From assembly GCA_016720775.1 (NCBI GenBank), contig JADKJX010000001.1:496001-560000 (forward strand): 64,000 bases of DNA. The letters are read 5' to 3'. The stretch's first letter is position 1, and every line of letters begins with the position of its first letter. The notes under the pieces were generated by a model. It searched no databases. It was not told the DNA's origin and was given only the letters and a program-made list of their open reading frames with translations. Source of the stretch: Chitinophagaceae bacterium. Lineage in GTDB: Bacteria > Bacteroidota > Bacteroidia > Chitinophagales > Chitinophagaceae. Shown here piece after piece: positions 43,156 through 51,449 of this stretch. A program made the translations under genes and the position numbers.

Positions 43156-44691
43156 ATGCATATTGATGCCCGACAATTAGATAATCAATCTGTGATAGAA
43201 GGAGACATCTGTATCATAGGCGCAGGCGCAGCTGGTATAAGCATGGCCCTTGACCTGGAAAACTCAGCACATAAAGTGATCCTGCTTGAGGGTGGCGGAA
43301 TGGAATATGATGACCGGGTTCAGGAACTGTATAACGGAAAACTCACCGGCCATCCGTACTACCCGATGAAAGCAAGCCGCCTCCATTATTTTGGCGGAAG
43401 CACCGGTCACTGGGGTGGTATGTGCTCAACTTTTGATGAGATCGATTTTGAAAAGAGAGATTGGGTGGAGAACAGTGGCTGGCCAATAACCCTGAAAGAC
43501 ATTTCTCCTTTTTATCCAAAAGCGCATGAAATATTAGACCTCGGTGCTTTTGAATGGGGAGCAGAATACTGGGTCAAACAAAACAATGCACTCAAACTAT
43601 TGCCGCTTGATGATAATATTATCTGGAGTAAAATGTGGCATTTCAGCCCGCCAACAAGGTTTGGCACCAAATACAAGGATGCGGTAGTAAATGCAAAAAA
43701 TATTCATCTGTATACCTATGCCAATGTAGTTGACATAGTGGCCACAGATAATGTTGCTTCCATTAAACAGGTAACCATAAAGAACTATGCCGGAAAAGAG
43801 CATACGGTAAAGGCAAAGAAATTTGTGCTTGCCTGTTGTTCGATCCAAACCTCAAGACTATTGCTTGCCTCCAACAAACAGGCACCTCATGGCCTCGGTA
43901 ACGACAACGACCTGGTAGGCCGTTATTTTATGGAGCATGCAGAGCTGAAGACCGGGGAGATGTGGCTTAATCATACGGAACCCCTTTCTTTTTACCTGAT
44001 GGGCGATAAAACAAAGGTGAGGGCAGAACTTGCCATATCTCCACAGAAACAGAAAGAACTAGGTATACTGAATGCCACCGTATCACTGATGCCGCTGGCT
44101 ATGTCAAAAAATACCATACCCTCTATCAAAATATGGTCGCAGGATGATCCAAGAAAAGCACTTGATACGTTTCATAAATATTCTAACCTGGATAAGCGGA
44201 ATTATATACAAAAACTATTTTCAAAAGGATTTTACCAGTCTTATGGTTTATATACCAGGTCTGAACAACTCCCTAACCCAGATTCAAGGGTTGTGCTTAG
44301 TGAGGAAAAAGATGAACTGGGTGTTCCCCGTGCAAACCTGCACTGGGCCTTATCGCCTATTGATAAAAAAACAGTTTATACCATCAACAAGGTTTTGGGC
44401 CAGCAGATCGGGGCTGCCCGGCTGGGACGTGTGAAACTTTATGACTTCCTGCTTAATGACGATCCGCAATTGCCGGATTATACCAGTGGTGGCTGGCATC
44501 ACATGGGCACAACAAGAATGCATGAAGATCCGAAGAAGGGTGTAGTGGATGCCAATTGCCGGATTCATGGTATCGATAACCTCTATGTGGCAGGCTCTTC
44601 CTGTTATACCACCGGCGGCGCAGTAAACCCAACACTTACCTTAGTAGCAATAAGCCTGCGTCTCTCAGATCACCTGAAAAAAACGATGTAA
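43156..44691 (+). CDS. GMC-family FAD oxidoreductase
   Basis: 511 aa, no signal peptide. FAD motif GAGAAG at residues 22-27, VILLEGGG at the end of the second strand, HYFGGSTGHWGGMC in the flavin-binding loop, and the C-terminal GMC signature HHMGTTRMHEDP followed by NLYVAGSSCYTTGGAVNPTLT. It resembles the large subunit of gluconate- or sorbitol-type dehydrogenases, which oxidise a sugar alcohol or sugar carbon. With the Tat-type small subunit upstream it probably works in the periplasm. It sits between two beta-helix genes that point the other way. The electron acceptor and substrate are unknown; no cytochrome gene is adjacent. Confidence 0.9.
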   Translation: MHIDARQLDNQSVIEGDICIIGAGAAGISMALDLENSAHKVILLEGGGMEYDDRVQELYNGKLTGHPYYPMKASRLHYFGGSTGHWGGMCSTFDEIDFEKRDWVENSGWPITLKDISPFYPKAHEILDLGAFEWGAEYWVKQNNALKLLPLDDNIIWSKMWHFSPPTRFGTKYKDAVVNAKNIHLYTYANVVDIVATDNVASIKQVTIKNYAGKEHTVKAKKFVLACCSIQTSRLLLASNKQAPHGLGNDNDLVGRYFMEHAELKTGEMWLNHTEPLSFYLMGDKTKVRAELAISPQKQKELGILNATVSLMPLAMSKNTIPSIKIWSQDDPRKALDTFHKYSNLDKRNYIQKLFSKGFYQSYGLYTRSEQLPNPDSRVVLSEEKDELGVPRANLHWALSPIDKKTVYTINKVLGQQIGAARLGRVKLYDFLLNDDPQLPDYTSGGWHHMGTTRMHEDPKKGVVDANCRIHGIDNLYVAGSSCYTTGGAVNPTLTLVAISLRLSDHLKKTM

Positions 44692-44720
44692 GATTTTTAT
44701 GCTGTAAGAAAATAAACAGA

Positions 44721-46835
44721 TCAGATCCTTCTTCTTGTACTTCTTCTTTTCCATTTGTACAATGCCCAAAGCGACATCAGCAGTAACAATACATGCCAGC
44801 AACTGTTGATGAGATAGTGTTTCACCAGGTATGCAGGTACCGCAACGGCATTGGCTACGATCCACCAATACCAACTCTCTGCTTTTTTCCGGGTGATGGC
44901 CCACAGGCCGGTAAAAGAAGCCGCATAAATAAATGAATCCATCACAGAAATTGATCCGGGAATAAAAAAATCTTTGCCGAAATGCAAGGCTGCATAAATA
45001 AGGACGTAGGAAACTCCGAAGATCAGCAACTGGATCAACCAATCTTTTTTTGCCGATGAAGTTATGCGGACGATGCGGTGATTTTTCCGGTCTCTTTTTG
45101 CCCACAGCATCCAGCCATAGATGCTCATGCCGATGTAATAAAAATAGGTGATCAGCAAACCCAGGTGCCCGTCTTCAAAGCTTATGAAAGAAGAAAGTGC
45201 TGCAAATAAAATACATGCAGGAAATGCATAAATATTCTCCTTTCGTGCAAACCAGATGAAAATGATAAAGGAAAGAAAAGCAATGGCCAGCAGCGGATTT
45301 ATACTCTTCGCTTCATAATAAAGTGGCCGGAGCAGTTGTTGCCTGAAACTGAATCCGCTACCTGAACCCACAGCAGAACCTGATTTGCTGTTGTTCTTAA
45401 AACTATAATTAGCAGGCGTACCCACAATGTAAAAAGGATCGTTGTTGTTCCCGTTGCCTGATAAAATGTTATTCTCAATAACAAGGCTGTCTATCACCCT
45501 GGCAGGGTTTGCAACAATGCAGGCCGCCGTAAAACCATCAATGGTATTCTTCTGAACTTTTATACCAACGGCTGCGGCCGCCCCGGTTATTTCTATTCCA
45601 TAAAAAGGTGCATTGTTTGACGCAGCCTTGAATGAATTGTTGTAGATGACCAGGTTTGATAAAGTATAGTGATTCTCATTTCCCAAAAGGGTTCCTGCAC
45701 TGATCTGTATACCATTGCCGTTATTTCCGTTGCCGGTGTTGCGGCCAATGTCTTCAAAGCGGTTATCACGGATGTTGATATCGTTGAGTACCGTATTCTC
45801 CTGTGCATAAAATAAAACGCCTCCCGCTATCTTGCTGAATACATTTTTTTCAACGATCACCGATTCGTTGGAAACTTCAAAGATCAGCCCGCTTTCGAAA
45901 TGGCTGTTCAATACCGGCTGACCAAGTTTGTTATCATGTATCCATATACCAAAGGGATGCATGCCCCGGCTGGTATTTACAATATCAACAGCACCCTGGA
46001 TAGTATTTCCATAAATTTCCATTCCGCCCAACACATTCCAGAATTCAATCGCAAAGTCCCAGCCATTATCGCCACCAAAATTTCCACCAAAAGGAATTTT
46101 GGTAAGTGTGTTGTTGAATATTTTAACTCCCTTCAGGTATCCGTCATTCTGGTATTTTATCAGGTAACCATTGTATCCATTCGGTCGCTGGTTCTGTACC
46201 ATGTTATTATTGTAGATCAGCATTCCGTCCTGTCCACCTATATTAAGGCAACCTCTTCCATATATTCCATTTGCTGTATTATATGCCGCACAATTTGAAA
46301 CCGTGTTGTTGTAAAATTTATTACCGGTTGCATAAATACCCGGCGCACCGGCCACATCATCATTCCTGCCATTAAAGATCACTCCCCGGTCTTTAAAATC
46401 GGTGATGGTACAATCGTAGATGCTTACATTGCTGCGACCGCTGATGTAAATACACCAGAACGTAGAAAGATTCTGCCCGTCGAATTTTAGATTGGATATG
46501 TGCTGGTTCCCATTGGTTCCTTCTTCAGATCGAAGCGATAAGATCTCTTTCCAGTCTGCTGTTAATGCACTTTTTATTACAGAAGAATTGCCTTCTCCTT
46601 CAATACTCACACCCGCATCCAGTTTAACCTGTTCGGTTTCTGTATATGTTCCGGCATTTACATGGATGATACTTCCGGGGGATTTAACAACAGATGCCGC
46701 TTTGTATAAAGTTCTCCATGGACTGTTAGCGGAGCCGTTCCCAACCGCATCACTGCCGGTTGCGCTGATATAATAGGTCTGTGCATGGCTGCTGTAAAAA
46801 AACAAAAGCAGTGCAAGGGTGAAAAAGGATCTCAT
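44721..46835 (-). CDS. Parallel beta-helix protein fused to a PnuC-like membrane domain
   Basis: 704 aa. Signal peptide MRSFFTLALLLFFYSSHAQ, then TYYISATGSDAVGNGSANSP and a right-handed beta-helix to about residue 480 with repeated NNT turns; it closely follows the helix of the gene at 36895-42203. From about residue 490 there are six or seven membrane helices with PnuC features: RKENIYAFPACILFAALS, YFYYIGMSIYGWMLW, and SWYWWIVANAVAVPAYL near the end, then a basic tail KWKRRSTRRR. PnuC proteins import nicotinamide riboside. A periplasmic beta-helix tethered by a PnuC-type domain is unusual; the frame is unbroken across the junction, so the fusion appears real in this assembly. Confidence 0.8.
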   Translation of the reverse strand: MRSFFTLALLLFFYSSHAQTYYISATGSDAVGNGSANSPWRTLYKAASVVKSPGSIIHVNAGTYTETEQVKLDAGVSIEGEGNSSVIKSALTADWKEILSLRSEEGTNGNQHISNLKFDGQNLSTFWCIYISGRSNVSIYDCTITDFKDRGVIFNGRNDDVAGAPGIYATGNKFYNNTVSNCAAYNTANGIYGRGCLNIGGQDGMLIYNNNMVQNQRPNGYNGYLIKYQNDGYLKGVKIFNNTLTKIPFGGNFGGDNGWDFAIEFWNVLGGMEIYGNTIQGAVDIVNTSRGMHPFGIWIHDNKLGQPVLNSHFESGLIFEVSNESVIVEKNVFSKIAGGVLFYAQENTVLNDINIRDNRFEDIGRNTGNGNNGNGIQISAGTLLGNENHYTLSNLVIYNNSFKAASNNAPFYGIEITGAAAAVGIKVQKNTIDGFTAACIVANPARVIDSLVIENNILSGNGNNNDPFYIVGTPANYSFKNNSKSGSAVGSGSGFSFRQQLLRPLYYEAKSINPLLAIAFLSFIIFIWFARKENIYAFPACILFAALSSFISFEDGHLGLLITYFYYIGMSIYGWMLWAKRDRKNHRIVRITSSAKKDWLIQLLIFGVSYVLIYAALHFGKDFFIPGSISVMDSFIYAASFTGLWAITRKKAESWYWWIVANAVAVPAYLVKHYLINSCWHVLLLLMSLWALYKWKRRSTRRRI

Positions 46836-46907
46836 CCGGTTGATCGTTTTGGGCTTTGTAAATAAAGATAGTTATTTCACGGATGCTGAACAGGTAACGA
46901 CCGGCGT

Positions 46908-47666
46908 TCATTTCTGATCTGCGATCGACTCCAGGTCATTAAAAGTTCTATTGCCAAGTACTTCATGAAAGATCGCCCTGTTTTTGGGATCGGTCAGTGC
47001 GGATAAATGATACTTGTGATGAAGGTCGGTACCCACCAGGCTGGCCAATTCTTTTTGAATAATGAACTTTGCTGCTTTCTTCACACTCTTGCCATAATAG
47101 TCGGTAAGCGATAAAAGGTTTACCTGCAGGTGAAAACCCATTTCTTTCAGGTGAGAATAAATATCGGGATTGTTATGATAGAAATGATACCGCTCCGGGT
47201 GTGCCATGATGGGTCTATATCCCTGGGCAATAATGGTTGCTGCTATTGTTTCCAGGTTAACCGGCGGCGTGGAATAGGAAATTTCTGTAAGCAATATATT
47301 TTTATGCAGCGTTAATAAAGGCGATTTTTTTTTCAGCAATTCTAAAAAATAATCATCGATCATATATTCGGCAGCGGCAGAAATTTCAATATTCATTCCG
47401 GCTTTTTTACAGGCAGTTTTTGTTTCTTCCAAAGCGGCATTGATGGTTTGCGGTGTATTGCGGTAAAGATCGCCGATGATATGCGGCGTTGCTATGAATT
47501 TCTGAATGCCCAGGTCCATCAATCCCCGGATGAGGATGAGCGAACTTTCCACATCCGGCGAACCATCGTCAATGCCCGGCAGTATGTGTGAGTGAATATC
47601 TGTTGAAAAAGGCAAACTGCTGTATATGTTTTCCTCCGTCTTTTTCTTTTTGAAGAAGTTAAACAT
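46908..47666 (-). CDS. CpsB/YwqE-type tyrosine-protein phosphatase (PHP family)
   Basis: 252 aa from ATG 47666 (MFNFFKKKK); the frame is open further up but has no conserved residues there. PHP metal motifs: TDIHSHILPGIDDG with H25 and H27, TPHI, MAHPERYHFY and GTDLHHK. This Mn-dependent family dephosphorylates the tyrosine tail of BY-kinases such as the one at 1-2019. The gene lies about 45 kb from that kinase, at the other end of the locus. It follows the second UpxY gene by 98 nt on the same strand. Confidence 0.9.
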   Translation of the reverse strand: MFNFFKKKKTEENIYSSLPFSTDIHSHILPGIDDGSPDVESSLILIRGLMDLGIQKFIATPHIIGDLYRNTPQTINAALEETKTACKKAGMNIEISAAAEYMIDDYFLELLKKKSPLLTLHKNILLTEISYSTPPVNLETIAATIIAQGYRPIMAHPERYHFYHNNPDIYSHLKEMGFHLQVNLLSLTDYYGKSVKKAAKFIIQKELASLVGTDLHHKYHLSALTDPKNRAIFHEVLGNRTFNDLESIADQK

Positions 47667-47764
47667 GGTCAATATTAAGGGGTTTATTAACTGGCACGGT
47701 TGAAAATAAAACAAATACCTGTTAGCGGCTGAAAAATTATTGTTAAGTCCTGGATGAAAGATAT

Positions 47765-48280
47765 CTATTTCTTTTTCCCATCCAGTATCTCTATGTTGGT
47801 TTTGTCAAAAACGGCGGTCAGTTGCAGGCCCATGCTCTCTATCTTCACACTGGCTTTGTTGCCCGAAACCTCCAGCAAAATGCCCTGGTAGTTCATCAGT
47901 ACGCCCTTCCGGATCTTTACGATTGTGTTCACGGGCGTGCTGTTCTCCACCACATCAACCGATTCGAATTCGTTTAAGAACTTTCTTACTGTTTCAATCT
48001 CGCTGTTCCTGATCTTTGCCGGCTTACCCAGGTAATTTACAAAATTCAAAATACCGCTTATCTTCATCAACTCCCATTTCTGCTTTTCTTCCACCCGCAC
48101 AAAAACATAGGATTTGAATAAGGGCTCCAGCACTGTTTTTTTCCGGTCGCTCCACTGCTTCACCACTTTGTTCAGCGGACAATAATATTCAATGCCTTTT
48201 GCTTCCAGCAGCGACGCCACTTTTTTTTCCCAGCGTGGTTTGGTATACACGGCATACCAATACCCGGTATCTTCCTTCAT
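47765..48280 (-). CDS. UpxY-type NusG-like transcription antiterminator (second copy)
   Basis: 171 aa with NGN motifs YWYAVYTKPRWEKKVASLL and EPLFKSYVFVRV, and a KOW-like C-terminal part including KIRKGVLMNYQGILLEV. It is more complete in the KOW region than the copy at 2267. It heads a minus-strand run towards the CpsB-type phosphatase and beta-helix/PnuC gene, and may promote their transcription. Two specialised NusG proteins bracketing one locus raise the question of cross-regulation, as described for UpxY/UpxZ in Bacteroides; no UpxZ-like gene was seen. Confidence 0.88.
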   Translation of the reverse strand: MKEDTGYWYAVYTKPRWEKKVASLLEAKGIEYYCPLNKVVKQWSDRKKTVLEPLFKSYVFVRVEEKQKWELMKISGILNFVNYLGKPAKIRNSEIETVRKFLNEFESVDVVENSTPVNTIVKIRKGVLMNYQGILLEVSGNKASVKIESMGLQLTAVFDKTNIEILDGKKK

Positions 48281-48357
48281 GGTTTTAGGTCTTTAACAGG
48301 ATCGCTCCTGGTTAATAAAAAAGGATACTGGGAGGGAATAAAGGGTAATGGTTCCGG

Positions 48358-49704
48358 CTAACGCCCCACACCCGGAACAACCGGCAGGCTTTCATTGCCT
48401 GTTTCGTTCACCGATTGTACTGCAAAAAAATAATTATCTTTTGAATACGGCAAACGCATTTCGGTTTCTGTGGTAAATATTTTCTTTTGCCAGAAAGCAC
48501 TGGTGGTTTCCCTTACCAGCACATAATAGCCTTTTATTTTTCCAACAGCAGGCGCTTTCCAATAAAGATAAGTGCTGTTGCTTAATTTTTTTACGTCCAT
48601 TTTTACAGAGTCGGGTGCATAAGCCGCTTTGGAAAGATTGGAAAGATTTGCCAGGTTCATGGCGGTATTCTTACGCAGGTACTCGTAATCAATGTGCTCT
48701 TCCAGGTCTCCGTAGGCAATGCCATTCTCGGTGCGTACATCCTGGTGCTGGCGGGTGTAGTTCTCATTCATTTCAGTGATACGCACTGCTGCAAAGCCTC
48801 TTTGCACATAGGGAGTATGATCGCCGCCGCGGAGGAAACGGTCATTGCGGTAAACCAGTACCACTTCTAAATTATCTACATAACGTTCACCGGTCTCTTT
48901 TACATAGCGGGCAAGCTGCCTTGCTTTTCCATCATTTTCCAAACCAAGGTTACGGATGTTAACCGCCGCCTTTTCTGTTTCATAAGCAGGCAGGCCCTCG
49001 CTGAATACCCGGACCTTTGTATTGTTGATGATATTCGTTTCATTGCTGTTGTTGCTGCCCATGATATCGTTGTTGAGCACCGCTTCAATATTCCAGCCTT
49101 CTTTCTTTGCTTTTTCACTCATGAAGGTTGCGCCCAGCAATCCCTGTTCTTCGCCACTTACTGCAACAAAAATAATGGTGGCGGAAAAACTATGTTTACT
49201 CATTACCCTTGCACATTCCATCACAGCAACGGTTCCGCTGCCATCGTCATCGGCGCCGGGTGCATCGCCGGTGCGGTCCATCACATTGCTGCGCATATTA
49301 TCCAGGTGGCCACTGATGATGAAGATGCGTTTGTCATTCGGGTCGGTTCCTTTTAATGTGGCCACCACATTTCCCAAAAGAAGCGGCACATCCACTCTTC
49401 TGCCATCGGGTTGTAAAGTGGTGGTATCGATAAAGGCTGATAATCTTCCTCCGGATGTTTTGGCCATTTCATTGAACCGGCTGAATACCCAGTTTCTTGC
49501 AGCGCCGATTCCCCGTTTGGGATCGGTTTGAGTGCTTAAGGTATTTCTTGTACCAAAGGCAACCAGTGTTTTTATATAACTCTTTAACGAATCGGCAGAA
49601 ACCTCCTTTACCATCTTCTCGATCTCGGGGTCTCTTTGTATGGTGGTTTGCGAAAAGGACGTATGAAAAGAAAATAATGCTGCTATGAAGAATGTCTTTC
49701 TCAT
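48358..49704 (-). CDS. Secreted M28-family zinc aminopeptidase-like protein
   Basis: 448 aa from ATG 49704, where a signal peptide starts (MRKTFFIAALFSFHTSFSQ); the longer frame upstream runs through palindromic repeats and is not coding. Metal ligands follow the M28 order: H in SGHLDN, D in GADDDGSGT, E in SGEEQGLLG, D in NNDIMG, and H in RQHQDV. Residues from about 355 form an Fn3-like C-terminal domain. It should hydrolyse peptides in the periplasm or outside. Its first 33 codons plus leader recur as a broken fragment at 54637-54783. Confidence 0.9.
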   Translation of the reverse strand: MRKTFFIAALFSFHTSFSQTTIQRDPEIEKMVKEVSADSLKSYIKTLVAFGTRNTLSTQTDPKRGIGAARNWVFSRFNEMAKTSGGRLSAFIDTTTLQPDGRRVDVPLLLGNVVATLKGTDPNDKRIFIISGHLDNMRSNVMDRTGDAPGADDDGSGTVAVMECARVMSKHSFSATIIFVAVSGEEQGLLGATFMSEKAKKEGWNIEAVLNNDIMGSNNSNETNIINNTKVRVFSEGLPAYETEKAAVNIRNLGLENDGKARQLARYVKETGERYVDNLEVVLVYRNDRFLRGGDHTPYVQRGFAAVRITEMNENYTRQHQDVRTENGIAYGDLEEHIDYEYLRKNTAMNLANLSNLSKAAYAPDSVKMDVKKLSNSTYLYWKAPAVGKIKGYYVLVRETTSAFWQKKIFTTETEMRLPYSKDNYFFAVQSVNETGNESLPVVPGVGR

Positions 49705-49745
49705 AAACCGGGGGTTGAGTATAAATATACAAAGAAAGCGGGGAA

Positions 49746-49773
49746 CATGGTCTGACGCCCTCGTCTGACCATG
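49746..49773. repeat. REP-like imperfect palindrome
   Basis: CATGGTCTGAC (49746-49756) and GTCTGACCATG (49763-49773) pair at 10 of 11 positions around a 6-nt GCCCTC loop. It lies 42 nt before the M28 start on the minus strand, just where similarity to the duplicated fragment at 54.7 kb ends. Function unknown. Confidence 0.65.
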
Positions 49774-49827
49774 CTCAATGATGATTTGTAGGCTCTTTAA
49801 TAATGCTGTTCGTTGTTGATCATAAGA

Positions 49828-49847
49828 CCTGCCTACCGGTAGGCAGG
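49828..49847. repeat. Perfect 20-nt palindrome, REP-like
   Basis: CCTGCCTACCGGTAGGCAGG reads the same on both strands. A related hairpin, CCTGCC-TGAC-GGCAGG, occurs at 54783-54798 beside the duplicated M28 fragment. GC-rich elements of this kind are dispersed in many Bacteroidota genomes. Confidence 0.75.
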
Positions 49848-49901
49848 CCAAACGACGGCGGAGCCAGGTGCTACGACCAACAAAAGCGATAAGGAGTGAA
49901 T

Positions 49902-50474
49902 TTATTTTATTTCCTTCTTCAGTTTTTTTATCAACGCCCTGTTAATGGCAGCCTTTGCTTTTTCGAGTTTGATCTGCATTTCAAGGTTAGCCTGTTCAAG
50001 CCTGCCGTTCTTCTGCAATCTTTTCAGCACAAGTTGTTGTTGATACTCCAGCCATATGCGGTCGTTGGCCGATTGTTTATTCTTCGGAAGGGCTGCCAGC
50101 AGCCGGTCTACCGTGTTCAGCCATTGGCTGTCGGCCTGTTCCCTTGCGTTCATATCGGCCAGGCTGCGTGCAAGTACTTTTGCCCTGCCGAGGGAATGAT
50201 CTGCAACCAGTTCAAGTGTTTTAATGGCTTTGCCGGCATCGCTGTTAAAAGCTTCCTGCCTCTTGCGGGCTGAGGCCCCCGGCGTGCCTGCCTTTTGCCC
50301 GTGCTGATGGGCCAGTATCAGTTCTGCCAGTTTTATGGATGAGGCAGAAGACAGGTTATGGGATGGATGGCGGGGGCTTTCGGCCATATTCATCATACTC
50401 GGGGAGATGCCCAGGTATTGGGCAAGCTGCCGCTGGCTTACCGGGAACAGCTTTGGCAAACGGTTCCGTTTCAT
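49902..50474 (-). CDS. HTH-containing protein, probable DNA-binding regulator
   Basis: 190 aa from ATG 50474. Near the N-terminus VSQRQLAQYLGISPSMMNMAE has the helix-turn-helix pattern of XRE-type proteins. The rest is helical and charged, with a likely coiled coil at the end (LEMQIKLEKAKAAINRAL, KKLKKE). The family was not recognised. The frame is open upstream to 50723, but that part overlaps the operator sites and the LytTR gene and lacks conservation signs. The start codon overlaps the first of four TGTGAACA/TGTTCACA sites, which points to autorepression. Confidence 0.65.
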   Translation of the reverse strand: MKRNRLPKLFPVSQRQLAQYLGISPSMMNMAESPRHPSHNLSSASSIKLAELILAHQHGQKAGTPGASARKRQEAFNSDAGKAIKTLELVADHSLGRAKVLARSLADMNAREQADSQWLNTVDRLLAALPKNKQSANDRIWLEYQQQLVLKRLQKNGRLEQANLEMQIKLEKAKAAINRALIKKLKKEIK

Positions 50475-50526
50475 GTGAACAGTTTTGTTGTGAACAAAAT
50501 GAATGTTCACAAATATAGTGTTCACA
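50474..50526. promoter_or_regulatory. Symmetric four-site operator-like array
   Basis: Four 8-mers start exactly 15 bp apart: TGTGAACA at 50474 and 50489, and its reverse complement TGTTCACA at 50504 and 50519. The whole 53-bp block is symmetric about 50500. It overlaps the start codon of the minus-strand HTH gene. The arrangement is seen directly; that the HTH protein binds it is inference. Confidence 0.75.
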
Positions 50527-50611
50527 AAAATGAATGGCAAACCAACGGGGGAAGAAAATGGTTGGGTGGGCAGGAAGGGTAACGGTTTGTGAGTACACGA
50601 AGCAAGGCATA
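50527..50611. other. Non-coding spacer between operator array and gmd relic
   Basis: No gene, promoter motif or hairpin is evident here. It joins the operator block to the gmd-like relic; the promoter for the HTH gene should lie in this area. Confidence 0.35.
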
Positions 50612-50695
50612 GGGACACCAAAATACGACCTTGCCGGATTGATAAAAGAAATGGTTGAAGCAGATGTGAAAAAAGTAACAAAATCGATGTTGAAA
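50612..50695 (+). pseudogene. Relic of the 3' end of a GDP-mannose 4,6-dehydratase gene
   Basis: The plus-strand frame reads GTPKYDLAGLIKEMVEADV followed by KKVTK. The C-terminus of the Gmd protein at 3786-4871 reads WKPKHDLASLVKEMVASDV followed by QNVKK. The match covers about 25 codons and nothing upstream resembles Gmd, so this is a short leftover rather than a gene. It lies between the HTH gene and the LytTR regulator, both on the opposite strand. It implies that a second gmd copy, perhaps a former polysaccharide locus end, once lay here. Confidence 0.65.
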
Positions 50696-50700
50696 TCGAT

Positions 50701-51447
50701 TTACAACCATCCAAACCGTTCAATCAGTTTTTCTTTCTGGCTGCGGGCAACAGGAATGTTTGCATTATTGGATAAAACCAGGTAATTGCCTTCGCCACGA
50801 ACGTATTTTTTTATGTGGTTAAGATTAACGAGGTATTGCCTGTGTACCCTTACAAAATTCCGCTCTTCCAATACTTCCTGTATATCGCCCAGGTTTTTTG
50901 ATACAAGATGCTGCTGCCCATCGGCTGTATAAAAACGGGTATAATTATTTTCTGATTCACAATAAACAATATTTTCAACCTCAACAAAGCTTACACCATT
51001 TTGATAGGGCAACGCAATTTTACCGGGATGGTTTTTCTGTGTGCCCTGTACCTGGTCTTTTAACATGGTAAGCTGTTGCTGCACCGGCCAATGGCGCTGC
51101 ATGGCTTTCTGTACCGCTGCCTGCAGGTCTTTTCCATCAATGGGTTTCAACAGATAATCCAGGGCGCTGAACCGGAATGCTTTTACTGCAAACTGATCGT
51201 ACGCTGTTACAAATACCAGGCTGAAGTTGATTGCTCCGAGCTTTTCAAGCAACTGAAAACCGTTCATCACCGGCATTTCAATATCTAAAAAAACAATATT
51301 GGGTTCCAGTGCCTTTATTTGCTGCAAGCCGTCAATAGCATCGGTACACCCGGCTACCACCTGCACCTGCGGGCAATACATTTTTAATTGCAGTGCCAGT
51401 AGTTTTACACTGTCTGATTCATCGTCTATAATAATTGCTTTCTGCAT
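50701..51447 (-). CDS. LytTR-family response regulator
   Basis: 248 aa. Receiver domain with acidic pair D8/D9, phospho-acceptor D55 in VFLDIEMP, and the conserved lysine in YLLKPID. From about residue 145 a LytTR DNA-binding domain (VSFVEVENIVYCESENNYT, FVRVHRQYLVNLNHI). It starts 2 nt after the stop of the histidine kinase gene, so the two form an operon and a cognate pair. LytTR regulators bind direct repeats in target promoters. Targets here are unknown. Confidence 0.95.
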   Translation of the reverse strand: MQKAIIIDDESDSVKLLALQLKMYCPQVQVVAGCTDAIDGLQQIKALEPNIVFLDIEMPVMNGFQLLEKLGAINFSLVFVTAYDQFAVKAFRFSALDYLLKPIDGKDLQAAVQKAMQRHWPVQQQLTMLKDQVQGTQKNHPGKIALPYQNGVSFVEVENIVYCESENNYTRFYTADGQQHLVSKNLGDIQEVLEERNFVRVHRQYLVNLNHIKKYVRGEGNYLVLSNNANIPVARSQKEKLIERFGWL

Positions 51448-51449
51448 AA

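Noticed and set aside
47667..47714. Longer start for the CpsB-type phosphatase
   Set aside because: The extra 16 residues are unlike the family; MFNFFKKKK at 47666 is the usual Bacteroidota opening.
49705..49851. Longer start for the M28 peptidase
   Set aside because: The extension runs through palindromic repeats and would place a signal peptide in the interior; the ATG at 49704 opens a proper signal peptide.
50534..50785. Plus-strand 83-codon ORF overlapping the LytTR gene
   Set aside because: Only the middle part resembles Gmd; its end overlaps the antisense of a well-supported regulator and there is no proper start, so it is listed as a relic only.
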